A stretch of DNA of 64,000 nt from Actinoplanes octamycinicus (GCF_014205225.1 NZ_JACHNB010000001.1:2046001-2110000), one strand, 5' to 3'; counted from the first letter of the stretch, positions 37,643-46,914 are shown. Numbers and translations are program-made. Notes: a model not told the origin generated them from the letters alone.

Positions 37643-38260
37643 ATGCGTCAACCGTGGATCATCGGCGTCTCCGGCGCCTCCGGCACCCCGTACGCGCGCG
37701 CGGTGATCACCGCGCTGCTGGACGCCGGTGAGTCCGTCGACCTGGTCGTCTCCCGGGCGGCCCGGCTCACCCTGCTGGACGAGACCGGCGCGACGATCCG
37801 GGACGCGCACTGGAAGGACGACGTGGCCGCCTGGCTCGGGCGGGACCTCGGCGACCTGGCGTACTGGCCGGCCGGCGACCTCGCGGCCGGGCCGAGCAGC
37901 GGCTCCTATCCGGCGCGCGGGATGGCGGTGGTGCCGGCCAGCACGGCGGCGTGTGCCGGGATCGCCATCGGTCTCTCCAAGGACCTGCTGCAGCGCGCCG
38001 CCGAGGTCAATCTGAAGGAGCGGCGACGGACAGTAGTGGTGCCTCGGGAGACTCCGGTGACACGCAGTCACCTCGAGCACCTGATCGCCCTGCTCGACGC
38101 CGGTGCGGTGGTGCTGCCGGCCAGTCCCGGTTTCTACGGGTCCGGGGCAGACGCCACCGCACAGCAACTCGTCGATTTCGTAGCGGGCAAAGTGCTGGAC
38201 TCGCTGGGGGTGTCACACACCCTGATGCGGCGATGGAGCGGACGACTCGGTGAGCGCTGA
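37643..38260 (+). CDS. ubiX: UbiX-like flavin prenyltransferase
   Basis: This 205-residue flavoprotein of the UbiX/Pad1 family makes prenylated FMN, the cofactor of UbiD-type decarboxylases. The N-terminal Rossmann motif IIGVSGASGTPYARAV, MAVVPASTAACAGIAIGLS and VVVPRETPVTRSHLEHL are diagnostic. It serves the UbiD-like enzyme at 33691; in Streptomyces the order ubiD-ubiA-ubiX is uninterrupted, whereas here the ECF pair lies between. It converges with bldC, with only one base between the stops. ATG 37643 lies 12 bases after the ECF-partner gene, so the genes may be co-transcribed. Confidence 0.94.
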   Translation: MRQPWIIGVSGASGTPYARAVITALLDAGESVDLVVSRAARLTLLDETGATIRDAHWKDDVAAWLGRDLGDLAYWPAGDLAAGPSSGSYPARGMAVVPASTAACAGIAIGLSKDLLQRAAEVNLKERRRTVVVPRETPVTRSHLEHLIALLDAGAVVLPASPGFYGSGADATAQQLVDFVAGKVLDSLGVSHTLMRRWSGRLGER

Positions 38261-38261
38261 T

Positions 38262-38537
38262 TCAGCGCAGACCGTTCGGCGGGCCGTAACCCGCACCCGG
38301 GTTGGTCGGGCCGCTGTTCCGCGGCTTGTTCGCCGCGTCGTCCTCGCGCATCTCCTCGATCACGCCGTCGCCCTCAAGAAGGGCCTTGACTTCGGATTCG
38401 CGGAATCGGCGGTGTCCACCCGGAGTACGGATGCTGCCGATGCGCCCGGCTGCCGCCCAACGCGTGACCGTTTTAGGATCGACGCGAAACAACGCGGCCA
38501 CCTCGCCCGGCGTCAGCAGACGGTCTCCAGTGTCCAC
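38262..38537 (-). CDS. bldC: BldC-type MerR-like DNA-binding developmental regulator
   Basis: This 91-residue protein is a small winged helix-turn-helix of the BldC family: LLTPGEVAALFRVDPKTVTRW, then AGRIGSIRTPGGHRRF and REAEVKALL-like RESEVKALLEG. In Streptomyces BldC binds DNA head-to-tail and delays entry into development. Here it has a ~30-residue acidic, Pro/Asn/Gly-rich C-terminal tail beyond the 68-residue Streptomyces form. GTG 38537 has GAGGAGG five bases upstream. It is divergent from the Lrp/AsnC gene across 213 bases and convergent with ubiX. Confidence 0.95.
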   Translation of the reverse strand: MDTGDRLLTPGEVAALFRVDPKTVTRWAAAGRIGSIRTPGGHRRFRESEVKALLEGDGVIEEMREDDAANKPRNSGPTNPGAGYGPPNGLR

Positions 38538-38750
38538 AACCCCCTCCTCGGTTCTGTTTTCTGGAGCGGCCGGTGGTCACGGTGAGTGTCGGCATGCTCG
38601 ATCGGGACGTAAAGCCATTAGAGCACCGCCCCTGAACCAAGTCCGTGAAATGCGGAAAAAGCCCCGATTGCGACAACGATCATTATCCTGCCCCCCATTC
38701 ACCGCTACCGGGCGTGAGTGGTGAGCGGCCACCCGATTAGGGTTTCAGGC

Positions 38751-39200
38751 ATGGACTCCATCGACCTCCGGCTGATCGACCTGCTACGGGAGAACGCGCG
38801 CTCGTCGTACGCCGAATTGGCGCGCAAGGTCGGGCTCTCCGCCCCCGCGGTGCACGAGCGAGTCGGTAAGCTCGAAGCCGCCGGAACCATCCGCGGTTAC
38901 CGGGCCGACGTCGACCACGAGGCGGTCGGGCTCGGCGTCACCGCGCTGATCGGCATCGTCGAGGATTCCGGCGCGGACACCGACGACGTGCTCACCGCCG
39001 TCCGGGCAATGCCCGAGGTGGAGAGTTGCTATTTCATGGCCGGCGTGGAGTCGTACCAGCTCATCGTCCGGGTCGGCACGATCGCGGAGTTGGAGCAGCT
39101 GATTGTCCGGATCAACCGAACGCCCGGCGTCGCCTCCACCCGCACCGCCATCGCTCTCAGCACCAAGTGGGAGAACCGGCCGCAGCCTGGCGTGGGCTGA
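38751..39200 (+). CDS. Lrp/AsnC-family transcriptional regulator
   Basis: This 149-residue Lrp/AsnC protein has a helix-turn-helix (~3-50; [52 protein letters not shown]) and a RAM ligand-binding, oligomerisation domain (~65-140; [20 protein letters not shown]). ATG 38751 gives the usual family start, and an in-frame upstream start is not needed. The Cds1-like cysteine desulfhydrase gene begins one base after its stop. Related regulators (DecR/CyuR type) switch on cysteine detoxification, so cysteine sensing is the best guess. In Streptomyces an AsnC gene likewise follows ubiX in the menaquinone cluster. Confidence 0.93.
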   Translation: MDSIDLRLIDLLRENARSSYAELARKVGLSAPAVHERVGKLEAAGTIRGYRADVDHEAVGLGVTALIGIVEDSGADTDDVLTAVRAMPEVESCYFMAGVESYQLIVRVGTIAELEQLIVRINRTPGVASTRTAIALSTKWENRPQPGVG

Positions 39201-39201
39201 G

Positions 39202-40296
39202 ATGAGCCTGTCGCTGGACCGTTCCGACGACGCCGCCCGGGACTGGGCGCGCAACGCGATCGCCCTGGTCGAGGCGGACGCCAACCGCTCCGCGGACACC
39301 CACCTGCTGCCGTTCCCGCTGCCCGTCTCGTGGGGCATCGACCTCTATCTCAAGGACGAGTCGTCGCACCCGACCGGCTCGCTCAAGCACCGCCTGGCCC
39401 GCTCGCTCTTCCTGTACGCCCTGTGCAACGGCTGGATCGGCCCGCACACCACGGTCGTCGAGGCCTCGTCCGGCTCCACCGCGGTCAGCGAGGCGTACTT
39501 CGCCCGGATGCTCGGCGTGCCGTTCATCGCGGTGATGCCGGCCGCCACCTCGCCGGAGAAGATCGCGCTGATCGAGTTCCAGGGCGGCAAGTGCCACCTG
39601 GTGGCCGACCCGACCACGGTGGTGGCCGAGGCGCGCCGGCTCGCCGACGACCTCGACGGCCACTTCATGGACCAGTTCACCCACGCCGAGCGGGCCACCG
39701 ACTGGCGGGGCAACAACAACATCGCCGAGTCGATCTACAGCCAGCTCGCCCTGGAGCGCCACCCGATCCCGGCCTGGATCGTGGTCGGCGCCGGCACCGG
39801 CGGCACCAGCGCCACCATCGGGCGGTACGCGCGGTACCGCCGCTTCCCCACCAAGGTCTGCGTTGTCGACCCGGAGGGCTCGGCGTTCTGGCAGGCTTAT
39901 GTCGCCGCCGATTGGGGCCTGGTGACCGGGAAGGGTTCCCGGATCGAGGGGATCGGCCGGCCCCGGGTGGAGCCGTCGTTCCAGCCCGCGGTCGTCGACC
40001 GGATGATCCAGGTGCCGGACGCCGCCTCGCTCGCCGCGATGCGGGCCGGCTCGGCGGTGCTCGGCCGGCGCCTCGGCGGGTCCACCGGCACCAACCTGTG
40101 GGGCGCCTTCAGGCTGATCGCCGAGATGCGGGCGGCCGGGCGCACCGGGTCGGTGGTCACGCTGATCTGCGACGGCGGCGAGCGGTACGCGCACACCTAC
40201 TATTCCGACGAGTGGGTGGCCGCCCAGGGCCTGCGCCTGGCCCCGCACGCTGCGACGATCGACACGTTCCTGCGGGATGGCACCTGGCCGGACTAG
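39202..40296 (+). CDS. PLP-dependent cysteine desulfhydrase (Cds1-like)
   Basis: This 364-residue fold-type II PLP enzyme has the binding lysine Lys62 in [21 protein letters not shown] in part, the phosphate/serine loop [15 protein letters not shown] and the glycine-rich [12 protein letters not shown]. This form matches actinobacterial Cds1 (L-cysteine desulfhydrase, giving H2S, pyruvate and ammonia) better than CysK, mainly by [15 protein letters not shown] and the [18 protein letters not shown] end. Cystathionine or cysteine synthase activity is an alternative. The gene is one base after the Lrp/AsnC regulator, which suggests regulated cysteine breakdown. Confidence 0.88.
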   Translation: MSLSLDRSDDAARDWARNAIALVEADANRSADTHLLPFPLPVSWGIDLYLKDESSHPTGSLKHRLARSLFLYALCNGWIGPHTTVVEASSGSTAVSEAYFARMLGVPFIAVMPAATSPEKIALIEFQGGKCHLVADPTTVVAEARRLADDLDGHFMDQFTHAERATDWRGNNNIAESIYSQLALERHPIPAWIVVGAGTGGTSATIGRYARYRRFPTKVCVVDPEGSAFWQAYVAADWGLVTGKGSRIEGIGRPRVEPSFQPAVVDRMIQVPDAASLAAMRAGSAVLGRRLGGSTGTNLWGAFRLIAEMRAAGRTGSVVTLICDGGERYAHTYYSDEWVAAQGLRLAPHAATIDTFLRDGTWPD

Positions 40297-40330
40297 TCGC
40301 GCATCGACGAGGCGTGATTAACTCCGGCCC

Positions 40331-41707
40331 GTGGAAGATCCTTCGCATCCGGGCGTGCCGCCGGCCCACTTCGTACCCCAGTATGGGCCGCCACCACCCG
40401 CCTGGCCGCCGGCGTTCGCGCCGCCGCCTCCGCCGAAGCGGTCCCCCACCACCGGGATCCTGGCGGCGCTGGCCGCCGTCCTGCTCGCGGCCGCGGCCGC
40501 CGCCGTGATCTTCTGGCCGGGCACCGACGAGACCGCCCAGGCCGACGCCACCGGCAAGCCGACCCGCCCGCCGACCGCTTTCGAGCTGGCCGTGGAGACC
40601 CTGCACCGGCAGGCCGAGGCGCTGGTCAAGGGCGACGAGAAAGGCTGGCTCGCGCCGGTCGACCCGAAGAACAAGGCGCTGGTCACCCGCTATCGCACGA
40701 TGTTCACCAACCTGCGGAGGCTGGAGATCAGCCACGCCGAGTTCCACGCCGACAAGCTGGAGGGCAGCACCCCGCAGAAGGTGGTCACCCAGGCCGCCCT
40801 CGGCTACTGCTTCTCCGGCGTCACCTGCCCGGCCTGGCGCAACAACTACGACGAGGGGCCGGCCAAGGCGACCTACCGGCTGACCTTCACGCTGACCGGC
40901 ACGACCTGGCGGATCACCGAGCTGAACGACGCGGCCGGCGTGGAGCACAACTACCTGCAGCCGGCCCCGTGGGACAACCGGGCGCTCACCTTCGTCAAGG
41001 GCAAGCGGGTCATCGTGGCCGGCCCGAGCAGCCAGGCGAAGCGGCTCAAGCAGGTGCTCACCCTGGCCGAGAAAGCCGCCAAGGTCACCGACAAGTACGC
41101 CGGCTACGTCAACAACCCGCAACGCCGCTACCGGGTCTATCTCGCCGACGAGGCGGGCTGGAAGAAGTGGTACGGCGGGATCGACGAGAAATGGGTGATC
41201 GGTTACGAGATGCCGCTCAACTCGACCGGCGGCGACATCATCCTGCGCGCCAGGGCCGGCGGCGACCAGCGGCAGCTCGCGGTCACCATCCAGCACGAGC
41301 TGACCCACGTGGTGACGCTGGCCGGCGGGCACTGGGAGAACACCGACGACCAGTGGCTGGTCGAGGGGATCGCGGAGTACATCGGCGCGCTGCCCCGCAA
41401 GCCGCAGGACACCGGCAACCACGACGTGCTCGCCGAGTCGTTCCGCCGGCGCGGGGCCCCGGAGACCATCGCGGTGCCGTCGCTGGCCGACGGCGCGGAC
41501 GACCTGACGGTGAACACGCTGTACGCCATGGGGCACTACGCGACCGCGTGCATGGCGGCCAAGTTCGGCGAGCGCAAGCTGATGCAGTTCACCAACCTGG
41601 TGCTGCGGGAGGCGAAGAAACCGGACGAGGCGGCGCGGACCGCGTACGGAAAATCGTTCTCCGCGGTCGACAAGGCGTGCCTCAGCTGGATCCGCGACCG
41701 GGTGTGA
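40331..41707 (+). CDS. Membrane-anchored zinc metallopeptidase (gluzincin type)
   Basis: This 458-residue protein has a Pro-rich cytoplasmic N-terminus (1-37, repeated PPPPAWPPAFAPPPPP), one TM helix (~39-63) and an outer region. The peptidase core has His322-Glu323-Leu-Thr-His326 (QHELTHVV) and a second zinc-ligand helix WLVEGIAEYIG (Glu345), the pattern of MA-clan gluzincins and of the Peptidase_MA_2-like group. Residues ~85-210 form an NTF2-like or cystatin-like module before the peptidase part. GTG 40331 is the start, with no clear ribosome binding site. Substrate unknown. Its 3' end overlaps the convergent glycolipid-binding gene by 26 bases. Confidence 0.85.
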   Translation: MEDPSHPGVPPAHFVPQYGPPPPAWPPAFAPPPPPKRSPTTGILAALAAVLLAAAAAAVIFWPGTDETAQADATGKPTRPPTAFELAVETLHRQAEALVKGDEKGWLAPVDPKNKALVTRYRTMFTNLRRLEISHAEFHADKLEGSTPQKVVTQAALGYCFSGVTCPAWRNNYDEGPAKATYRLTFTLTGTTWRITELNDAAGVEHNYLQPAPWDNRALTFVKGKRVIVAGPSSQAKRLKQVLTLAEKAAKVTDKYAGYVNNPQRRYRVYLADEAGWKKWYGGIDEKWVIGYEMPLNSTGGDIILRARAGGDQRQLAVTIQHELTHVVTLAGGHWENTDDQWLVEGIAEYIGALPRKPQDTGNHDVLAESFRRRGAPETIAVPSLADGADDLTVNTLYAMGHYATACMAAKFGERKLMQFTNLVLREAKKPDEAARTAYGKSFSAVDKACLSWIRDRV

Positions 41708-42320
41708 CCCGCCGGGCCAGCCCCGGGTAATCGATCACGAAGCCCTCGTCGTCGACCGTCAGGTCGGCGGCGAAGGTCTCGCTGGCGAACCGGATCCGCC
41801 GGTCACCGAGCGGCGTGTAGATCTGGTCCGCCTGCACCACCTCCAGGCTCGGCACCAGCACCCACGCGACGCTCAGCCGGTGCGAGACGCCCGGCGTGCC
41901 GAGCAGGTCCAGCCGGCGGATCGGCAGCGTGTTGGTGAGCGGTGAGCCGCCCAGGTCCGCGTCGAAGGCGCCGTAGAGGCGGTCCGGGTCCTCGATCCCG
42001 GGCAGGCCGGCCGCCGGGTGCCCGGCCGCCGCCAGCGCCGCGTCCAGATCACCCTGCTCCGAGGTGGTCACCCGCCAGCGCCCGGCGGCCAGCTCCAGCC
42101 GCACCCCGCGCGCCCAGCCGGCACCCTCGGCCCGCACGTCGAGCCGCGCGGTGGTCCAGCCCGGATCGGTCTGGAGCTCGTAGTGACAGGCGTATCCCAC
42201 CGGGGCCGCGGCCAGCGCGGTGCCCTGTGCGTACAACCCGTTCCGGGTGTCCAGCCGCACCTGCTCGGCGCCCGGAACATCCCGGCGTTCCCAGAACAAC
42301 CCCGCGGACAGCAGCCCCAT
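41682..42320 (-). CDS. Putative glycolipid-binding family protein (DUF1089-like)
   Basis: This 212-residue cytoplasmic protein without signal or TM is of the putative glycolipid-binding type: W-x-R start SAGLFWERRDVPGAEQVRL, the GYACHYELQTDPGWTTARLDV segment, DIDLGGSPLTNTLP-like DADLGGSPLTNTLPIRRL and the late beta strands YTPLGDRRIRFAS. The name comes from structure-based guesses on distant proteins; no reaction is known. It overlaps the convergent peptidase gene by 26 bases, and two exact DnaA boxes lie upstream of its start. Confidence 0.82.
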   Translation of the reverse strand: MGLLSAGLFWERRDVPGAEQVRLDTRNGLYAQGTALAAAPVGYACHYELQTDPGWTTARLDVRAEGAGWARGVRLELAAGRWRVTTSEQGDLDAALAAAGHPAAGLPGIEDPDRLYGAFDADLGGSPLTNTLPIRRLDLLGTPGVSHRLSVAWVLVPSLEVVQADQIYTPLGDRRIRFASETFAADLTVDDEGFVIDYPGLARRVTPGRGSS

Positions 42321-42394
42321 ACCGGCAAGCTACCCGCCTTCCGCCCGCCTGACGGCGGAGGAGAGCAATCTTTCTTTCGGTACGAGGTAAGCCC

Positions 42395-42428
42395 TGTGGA
42401 TAACGGTGTGGATAACCGCTGTGGACGG
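42395..42428. promoter_or_regulatory. Cluster of DnaA boxes upstream of the glycolipid-binding gene
   Basis: TGTGGATAA occurs at 42395-42403 and 42407-42415 in the same orientation, 12 bases apart, with a partial box TGTGGACGG at 42420-42428. The exact repeats read TTATCCACA on the other strand, the classical DnaA box. They lie between a leftward start (42320) and the terminator of the DEAD-box gene. Confidence 0.55.
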
Positions 42429-42439
42429 CTGCCCGGACA

Positions 42440-42481
42440 GACGGGAGCCCCGGCTCGCAGGTGCGAACCGGGGCTCCCGTC
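42440..42481 (-). terminator. Strong hairpin terminator of the DEAD-box helicase gene
   Basis: GACGGGAGCCCCGG (42440-42453) and CCGGGGCTCCCGTC (42468-42481) form a perfect 14-bp stem with a 14-base loop, 56 bases after the helicase stop on the minus strand. There is no T-tract, typical for this GC content. Superficially like a tRNA T-arm, but no cloverleaf can be built. Confidence 0.8.
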
Positions 42482-42536
42482 TTCGTGTCCAGTCGGCCCT
42501 CAGCGGGTCAGTCGCTGCGCGCCGGCCTGTTCTGGC

Positions 42537-44438
42537 TCAGTGGCTGCGCGCCGGCCGGTTCTGGTTGAACCGGCTCGGGCCTGCCTCGCGGCGCTGCCCC
42601 GAGGGGCGGTCGCCGGTGCGCGCCGGGCGGTCGCCGAAGGGCCGGTCACTGCGCGGCCGGTCGCCGAACGGCCGATCAGTGCGCGGCCGGTCGCCGTTGA
42701 ACCCGCCACGGTCGCCGCCACGATCGCCGTTGAACCCGCCGCGGTCGCTGTTGTAACCGCCGCGGTCGCCGCCACGGTCGCTGGTGAACCCGCCGCGGTC
42801 ACCGCCGCGGTCGCTGGTGAAGCCGCCACGGTCGCTGTTGTAGCCGCCGCGCCCGCCGGACCGGTCACCGCTGTAACCGCCACGGTCGCCGGCCGGCCGG
42901 TCACCGCGGTAGCCACCGCGCTCCGGACGGTCGCCGAACCGCTCGTTGCGGTCCCGGTCACCGAACGACCGCTGGGGACGGTCACCGTACGACCGCTGCG
43001 GCCGGTCGCCGTAACGCGGACGGTCGCCACGGTCGCCGCCGAAGCGACGCCCGCCACCGGACCGCTCGCGCCGCGGCTCCGGCTCCTCCACCACCGGGAC
43101 ACCGCTCGGCTCCCGCGCGCCGGTGACCTCGGCCAGTTTCTCGTCGCCCAGCCGGACCCGGACCTCGGCCGGGGCCACGCCCGCCTTGGCCATCATCGCC
43201 TGGGTGGACCGGCGCTGCTTGGGCAGCACCAGGGTGACCACCGCGCCGGACTCGCCGGCCCGCGCCGTGCGACCGGCCCGGTGCAGGTAGTCCTTCGGGT
43301 CCTTGGGCGGGTCCACGTGCACGACCAGGGAGACCCCGTCGACGTGGATGCCGCGGGCCGCCACGTCGGTGGCGACCAGCACGTTGGTCCGGCCTTCCTT
43401 GAACTCGGCCAGGGTGCGGGTGCGGACCCGCTGGGTCTTGCCGCCGTGCAGTGCGCCGGCCCGGACACCGACCGCCGCGAGCTGCTCGACCAGCCGGTCC
43501 ACGCCCATCTGGGTGCGGGCGAAGACGATGGTCTTGCCGGACCGGTTCGCGATCCACGAGGTGATCGGGAACTTGTCGGCCGGCGGGATCAGCAGCAGGT
43601 GGTGATCCATCGTGGACACGCTGGCCTCGGCCGGCGCGGTGGAGTGGGTCACCGGGTCGTGCATGAACCGCTTGACCAGGGTGTCGACGTCACCGTCCAG
43701 AGTGGCCGAGAAGAGCAGCCGCTGCGCGCCCTCCGGCGTTTTCGCCAGCAGCTCGGTGACCTCGGGCAGGAAGCCCATGTCGGCCATCTGGTCGGCCTCG
43801 TCCAGCACGGTGATCTCGACGTCGTCGAGCTTGCAGGCGCCGCGCTCGATCAGGTCGGCGAGCCGGCCCGGGGTGGCGACGATCACCTCGACGCCGCGGC
43901 GCAGAGCGTCCATCTGCCGGTCGTACGGAACCCCGCCGACCGCGGTCTTCAGGAACACGCCGACCGAGCGGCCGACCGGCATCAGCGAGTCGGCGACCTG
44001 CATGGCCAGCTCGCGGGTCGGAACCAGGATCAGTGCCTTGGGGTGGTGCGGGCGGGCCTTGCCACCCTGAGCGGTGCGGGCCAGCACCGGCAGGCCGAAG
44101 GCCAGCGTCTTGCCGGAGCCGGTCTGGCCACGACCCAGCACGTCCCGGCCGGCCAGCGCGTCGGGCACGGTGGCGGCCTGGATCTCGAACGGGGTGGTGA
44201 TGCCCTCGCGGGTGAGCACCCGCACGATCTCGGCGGGCAGGCCCAGCTCGGCGAAGCTGCGGACCGGCTCGGGGGCCGCGGTCTCAGCGGCGGTGTCGGC
44301 CGCGGTCTCGGCGGCGGTGTCGGCCGCGGTCTCGGCGGCGGTGTCGGCGACGGGGGTCGCCTCGGTGGTGGTGCTGTCGTCAGCGCTGTTGCTGTCGAAA
44401 ACGGACGGGAACGTGCTGGGGTCAGCGAAAGTGGTCAA
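42537..44438 (-). CDS. DEAD-box RNA helicase with RGG-rich tail
   Basis: This 633-residue ATP-dependent RNA helicase has Q motif [14 protein letters not shown], motif [11 protein letters not shown], Ia [36 protein letters not shown] and [14 protein letters not shown]. The last ~190 residues are low-complexity Arg/Gly/Asp with DRGGF/Y-type repeats such as [12 protein letters not shown], likely an RNA-binding or condensate-forming tail. The N-terminus has an Ala/Glu repeat (DTAAETAA). The start is TTG 44438, preceded by AGAGAGG at 5 bases; ATG 44462 is an alternative. Likely roles are ribosome assembly and mRNA turnover, often in cold. Confidence 0.92.
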   Translation of the reverse strand: MTTFADPSTFPSVFDSNSADDSTTTEATPVADTAAETAADTAAETAADTAAETAAPEPVRSFAELGLPAEIVRVLTREGITTPFEIQAATVPDALAGRDVLGRGQTGSGKTLAFGLPVLARTAQGGKARPHHPKALILVPTRELAMQVADSLMPVGRSVGVFLKTAVGGVPYDRQMDALRRGVEVIVATPGRLADLIERGACKLDDVEITVLDEADQMADMGFLPEVTELLAKTPEGAQRLLFSATLDGDVDTLVKRFMHDPVTHSTAPAEASVSTMDHHLLLIPPADKFPITSWIANRSGKTIVFARTQMGVDRLVEQLAAVGVRAGALHGGKTQRVRTRTLAEFKEGRTNVLVATDVAARGIHVDGVSLVVHVDPPKDPKDYLHRAGRTARAGESGAVVTLVLPKQRRSTQAMMAKAGVAPAEVRVRLGDEKLAEVTGAREPSGVPVVEEPEPRRERSGGGRRFGGDRGDRPRYGDRPQRSYGDRPQRSFGDRDRNERFGDRPERGGYRGDRPAGDRGGYSGDRSGGRGGYNSDRGGFTSDRGGDRGGFTSDRGGDRGGYNSDRGGFNGDRGGDRGGFNGDRPRTDRPFGDRPRSDRPFGDRPARTGDRPSGQRREAGPSRFNQNRPARSH

Positions 44439-44721
44439 GAGAACCTCTCTACGGGGGCGCATGCTCGCGAATGGCCCGCCGCGGTGGTGTGGAACCGCCC
44501 GCTGAAATGCCCGCAAGAACGCCCGTGGCGCGCACCGGGTGGGCGCGCCGCGTCAATAACTGCCATAAGTGTACGGGTGAACGCTCACGCTCCCGACCTC
44601 ATTCCCGTCGGGTAGTGGGGAGGCTCACCTCGGAGCACAACCTCGCCAGCTTAGGGCAGAGGCCGCCGAGCAGCAAATACCGACCCTTGGCAAGATCGGC
44701 AGATGGGGGCGTTCGCCGAGG

Positions 44722-46707
44722 TCAGTTCGCGATCCCCTTCAGCATGTCGCTGAAGCTGTCGCCGACCGTGAAGAGGAACAGCAGGCTCACCGTGACCAGC
44801 AGGCCGAGCACGACCAGCATGGCCAGGACCACCTTGAAGTTCCCGCGGCGCTGCTCGACCGGCGCGTCGTACCACCCCTGGGCCAGGATGTGCCCGGTGA
44901 GCGAGCCGGAGTTCTCCGACGGGTCGCTGACCGGCATGGTCATGTCGATCGCCGGGTAGCCGCCGGTGCTGTAGAGCGTGCCCGGCGCCAGCTGACCCGG
45001 CTGGCCGCCCTGCCCGCGCTGCCCGGGGACCGTGCCGGGCGGGGTGGACACCACGTTCACCGGCATGGTCGCGTCGATGTTCGAGGTGGCCAGGTTCACC
45101 GGCATGGTCATGTCGCTGCCGCCCGCCAGGTGGACCGGCATGGTCATGTCGCTGTCCGCCGCCGGGACGACCGGCATGGTCAGGTCGGCGTTGCGCGCGG
45201 CGGCGGTGGTGATCGGCATGGTCATGTCGCTGTTTCCCGAGGGCGCTGGGAAACCGGGGGTGCCGTGGGACATGGGCGGAAGGACTCCCGTCGGGCCGCC
45301 GCCCTCCGGCGGCATCGTGTACGAAGGCAGGCCGTTCCCGATCACCGGGGGCGGCGGGAACACCGGGCTCGGGCCGGGCGGTGCGGGCACCGGGCTGGGA
45401 CCCGGGCCGGGCGGGACCGGGGACGGTCCGGGGCCGGGTGGCACCGGGCTCGGCGCCGGCATCGGCGGCACCGGCGAAGGGCCGGGACCAGGGGGGATCG
45501 GGCTCGGCGGGTAGGGGTCCGGCGCGGGGCCGGGCGGGGTGGGCGCCGGGCGCGGCTCGGGCGCCGGCGTCGGGAACGGACCGGGCTGCGGGCCCGGGAT
45601 CGGCCCGGGCGGCGGTGGCTTGATCGGCTCCGGCTCGACCGGCTCGGGGCGGGTCGGTTCGGGGTGGGCCGGTTTCGGCTCGCTCGGTTTCGGGGGGACC
45701 GGGACCGGGCGGGGCTCGCTGGGCTCCGGGTCGGCGGGTTTCGGCTCGTCCGGCTTTTCCGGCGTGGGCTTTTCCGGGCCCGGCTTTTCCGGCGTGGGCT
45801 CGGACGGGCCCGGCTTCTCCGGCGTGGGCTCGGACGGCTCCGGCGTGCCCGGGTCGGGGTCGGCTGGCGTCGGGTCGGCGGGCTTGATCGGCTCCGGCTC
45901 AGCGGGCTCCGGGGCCGGCTCGGGCTCGGCGGGCATCGCCTCGGGCGAGCCGTAGATGGCCGACTGCCGGCCATTCGTCGCGGAGCCGGTCGCGGGGGCG
46001 GACACCGGCTTGGCCGAGCCGACCGCGGGCGGCGCGGAGACCTGAGCGGATCCGAACGCCTTGGCACTGGCCACCACGGCGGAGCCCGCCGGTGGCGGGC
46101 TCGAGGCGGGAGCTTGCGGCTCGACGGTTGTCGACCTGGCGACATCCGGGACGGCGGCGGACCCGCTCGCCGGAGCCGCCGAAACCGGGGCCGAAGCGGT
46201 GACGGGCCGGCTGGGCACGGCCGCGGAGCCGGAAGCGGGCGCCGCGGAGCCGGAAGCGGGCGCCGCGGAAACCGGCGCGGGCGCCGCGGAAACCGGAGCG
46301 GAGCCGACCACCGGGCGGCTGGGCACCGCCGCCGAGCCGGAGGCCGGAGCCGCCGAGACCGGCGCGGACGCCGAGACCGTCGGCGCCGGCACAGCCGCCG
46401 ATCCGGACGCCGGGGCGGCGGAGACCGGGGCGGAGCCGGTGGCAGGCGGGGTGGAGACCGGCGCGGAGCCGGTGGCGGGCGGGGTGGAGACCGGGGCGGA
46501 GGCGGAGATCGGGCGGGCGGCCGAGGAGTCAGCGGCGGGAGCGGCGGAGACCGGGGCGGACCCGGACACTTTCGGACCCGGGGACGCCCACAGGGCCCCG
46601 GGGGGCGGTGGTGGAGGTGGCGCGAAACCCTCGGCGTCGTCCGCGGGCGGCCCGGCGGGCGGCGGCGTGGAGCTCGCGCCGTCCCTGGTCGCCTGCTGCT
46701 CGTCCAT
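44722..46707 (-). CDS. Pro/Ala-rich tail-anchored protein with repeated D-x-T-M-P-V motifs
   Basis: This 661-residue protein is largely low complexity. Residues ~30-250 are Ala/Ser/Pro repeats (GSAPVSAAPASG), ~260-470 Pro/Glu/Lys/Gly repeats (PEKPGPSEPTPEKP). Residues ~510-600 carry six copies of D-x-T-M-P-V/I (NSDMTMPI, NADLTMPV, DSDMTMPV, GSDMTMPV, NIDATMPV, AIDMTMPV). One TM helix (~632-652) follows QRRGNFK, which by positive-inside puts the long part in the cytoplasm. The motif fits what is known of actinobacterial Ser/Thr kinase sites (acidic before, Pro +2, hydrophobic +3). ATG 46707 has GGGAGGA upstream. Family not recognised. The opposite strand is also open here, but lacks a plausible protein. 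Confidence 0.75.
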   Translation of the reverse strand: MDEQQATRDGASSTPPPAGPPADDAEGFAPPPPPPPGALWASPGPKVSGSAPVSAAPAADSSAARPISASAPVSTPPATGSAPVSTPPATGSAPVSAAPASGSAAVPAPTVSASAPVSAAPASGSAAVPSRPVVGSAPVSAAPAPVSAAPASGSAAPASGSAAVPSRPVTASAPVSAAPASGSAAVPDVARSTTVEPQAPASSPPPAGSAVVASAKAFGSAQVSAPPAVGSAKPVSAPATGSATNGRQSAIYGSPEAMPAEPEPAPEPAEPEPIKPADPTPADPDPGTPEPSEPTPEKPGPSEPTPEKPGPEKPTPEKPDEPKPADPEPSEPRPVPVPPKPSEPKPAHPEPTRPEPVEPEPIKPPPPGPIPGPQPGPFPTPAPEPRPAPTPPGPAPDPYPPSPIPPGPGPSPVPPMPAPSPVPPGPGPSPVPPGPGPSPVPAPPGPSPVFPPPPVIGNGLPSYTMPPEGGGPTGVLPPMSHGTPGFPAPSGNSDMTMPITTAAARNADLTMPVVPAADSDMTMPVHLAGGSDMTMPVNLATSNIDATMPVNVVSTPPGTVPGQRGQGGQPGQLAPGTLYSTGGYPAIDMTMPVSDPSENSGSLTGHILAQGWYDAPVEQRRGNFKVVLAMLVVLGLLVTVSLLFLFTVGDSFSDMLKGIAN

Positions 46708-46914
46708 GGGTCCTCCCGACCGCCGCTGCCGACGGCTCTCGGACGTCGGGCGCTGACCTTAACCGTGCCACATCAGTCGGTGTGAACGCACCCGGCATCG
46801 ACCCGACCAACCCTACGACGAAGGAGCTAGCGAGCCGATGACCGGTTCGGATGGTTTTCCCGCTGCCTTATTACCCGATATCCGGACTTGGTGCCGGTTC
46901 GAAACGCGTACTGG

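Noticed and set aside
42395..42428. Origin of replication
   Set aside because: Only two exact DnaA boxes, no dnaA/dnaN/recF/rpmH neighbours and no AT-rich unwinding region.
42430..42490. tRNA-like T-arm (gtgcgaaccgggg)
   Set aside because: No acceptor, D or anticodon stems can be formed; the sequence is the right half of a perfect 14-bp terminator stem.
44890..46785. Long open frame of 631 codons on the plus strand opposite the Pro/Ala-rich gene
   Set aside because: The product is an Arg/Gly mixture with no domain and arises from the low-complexity GC-rich codons of the minus-strand gene, which has a ribosome binding site, a TM helix and clear motifs.
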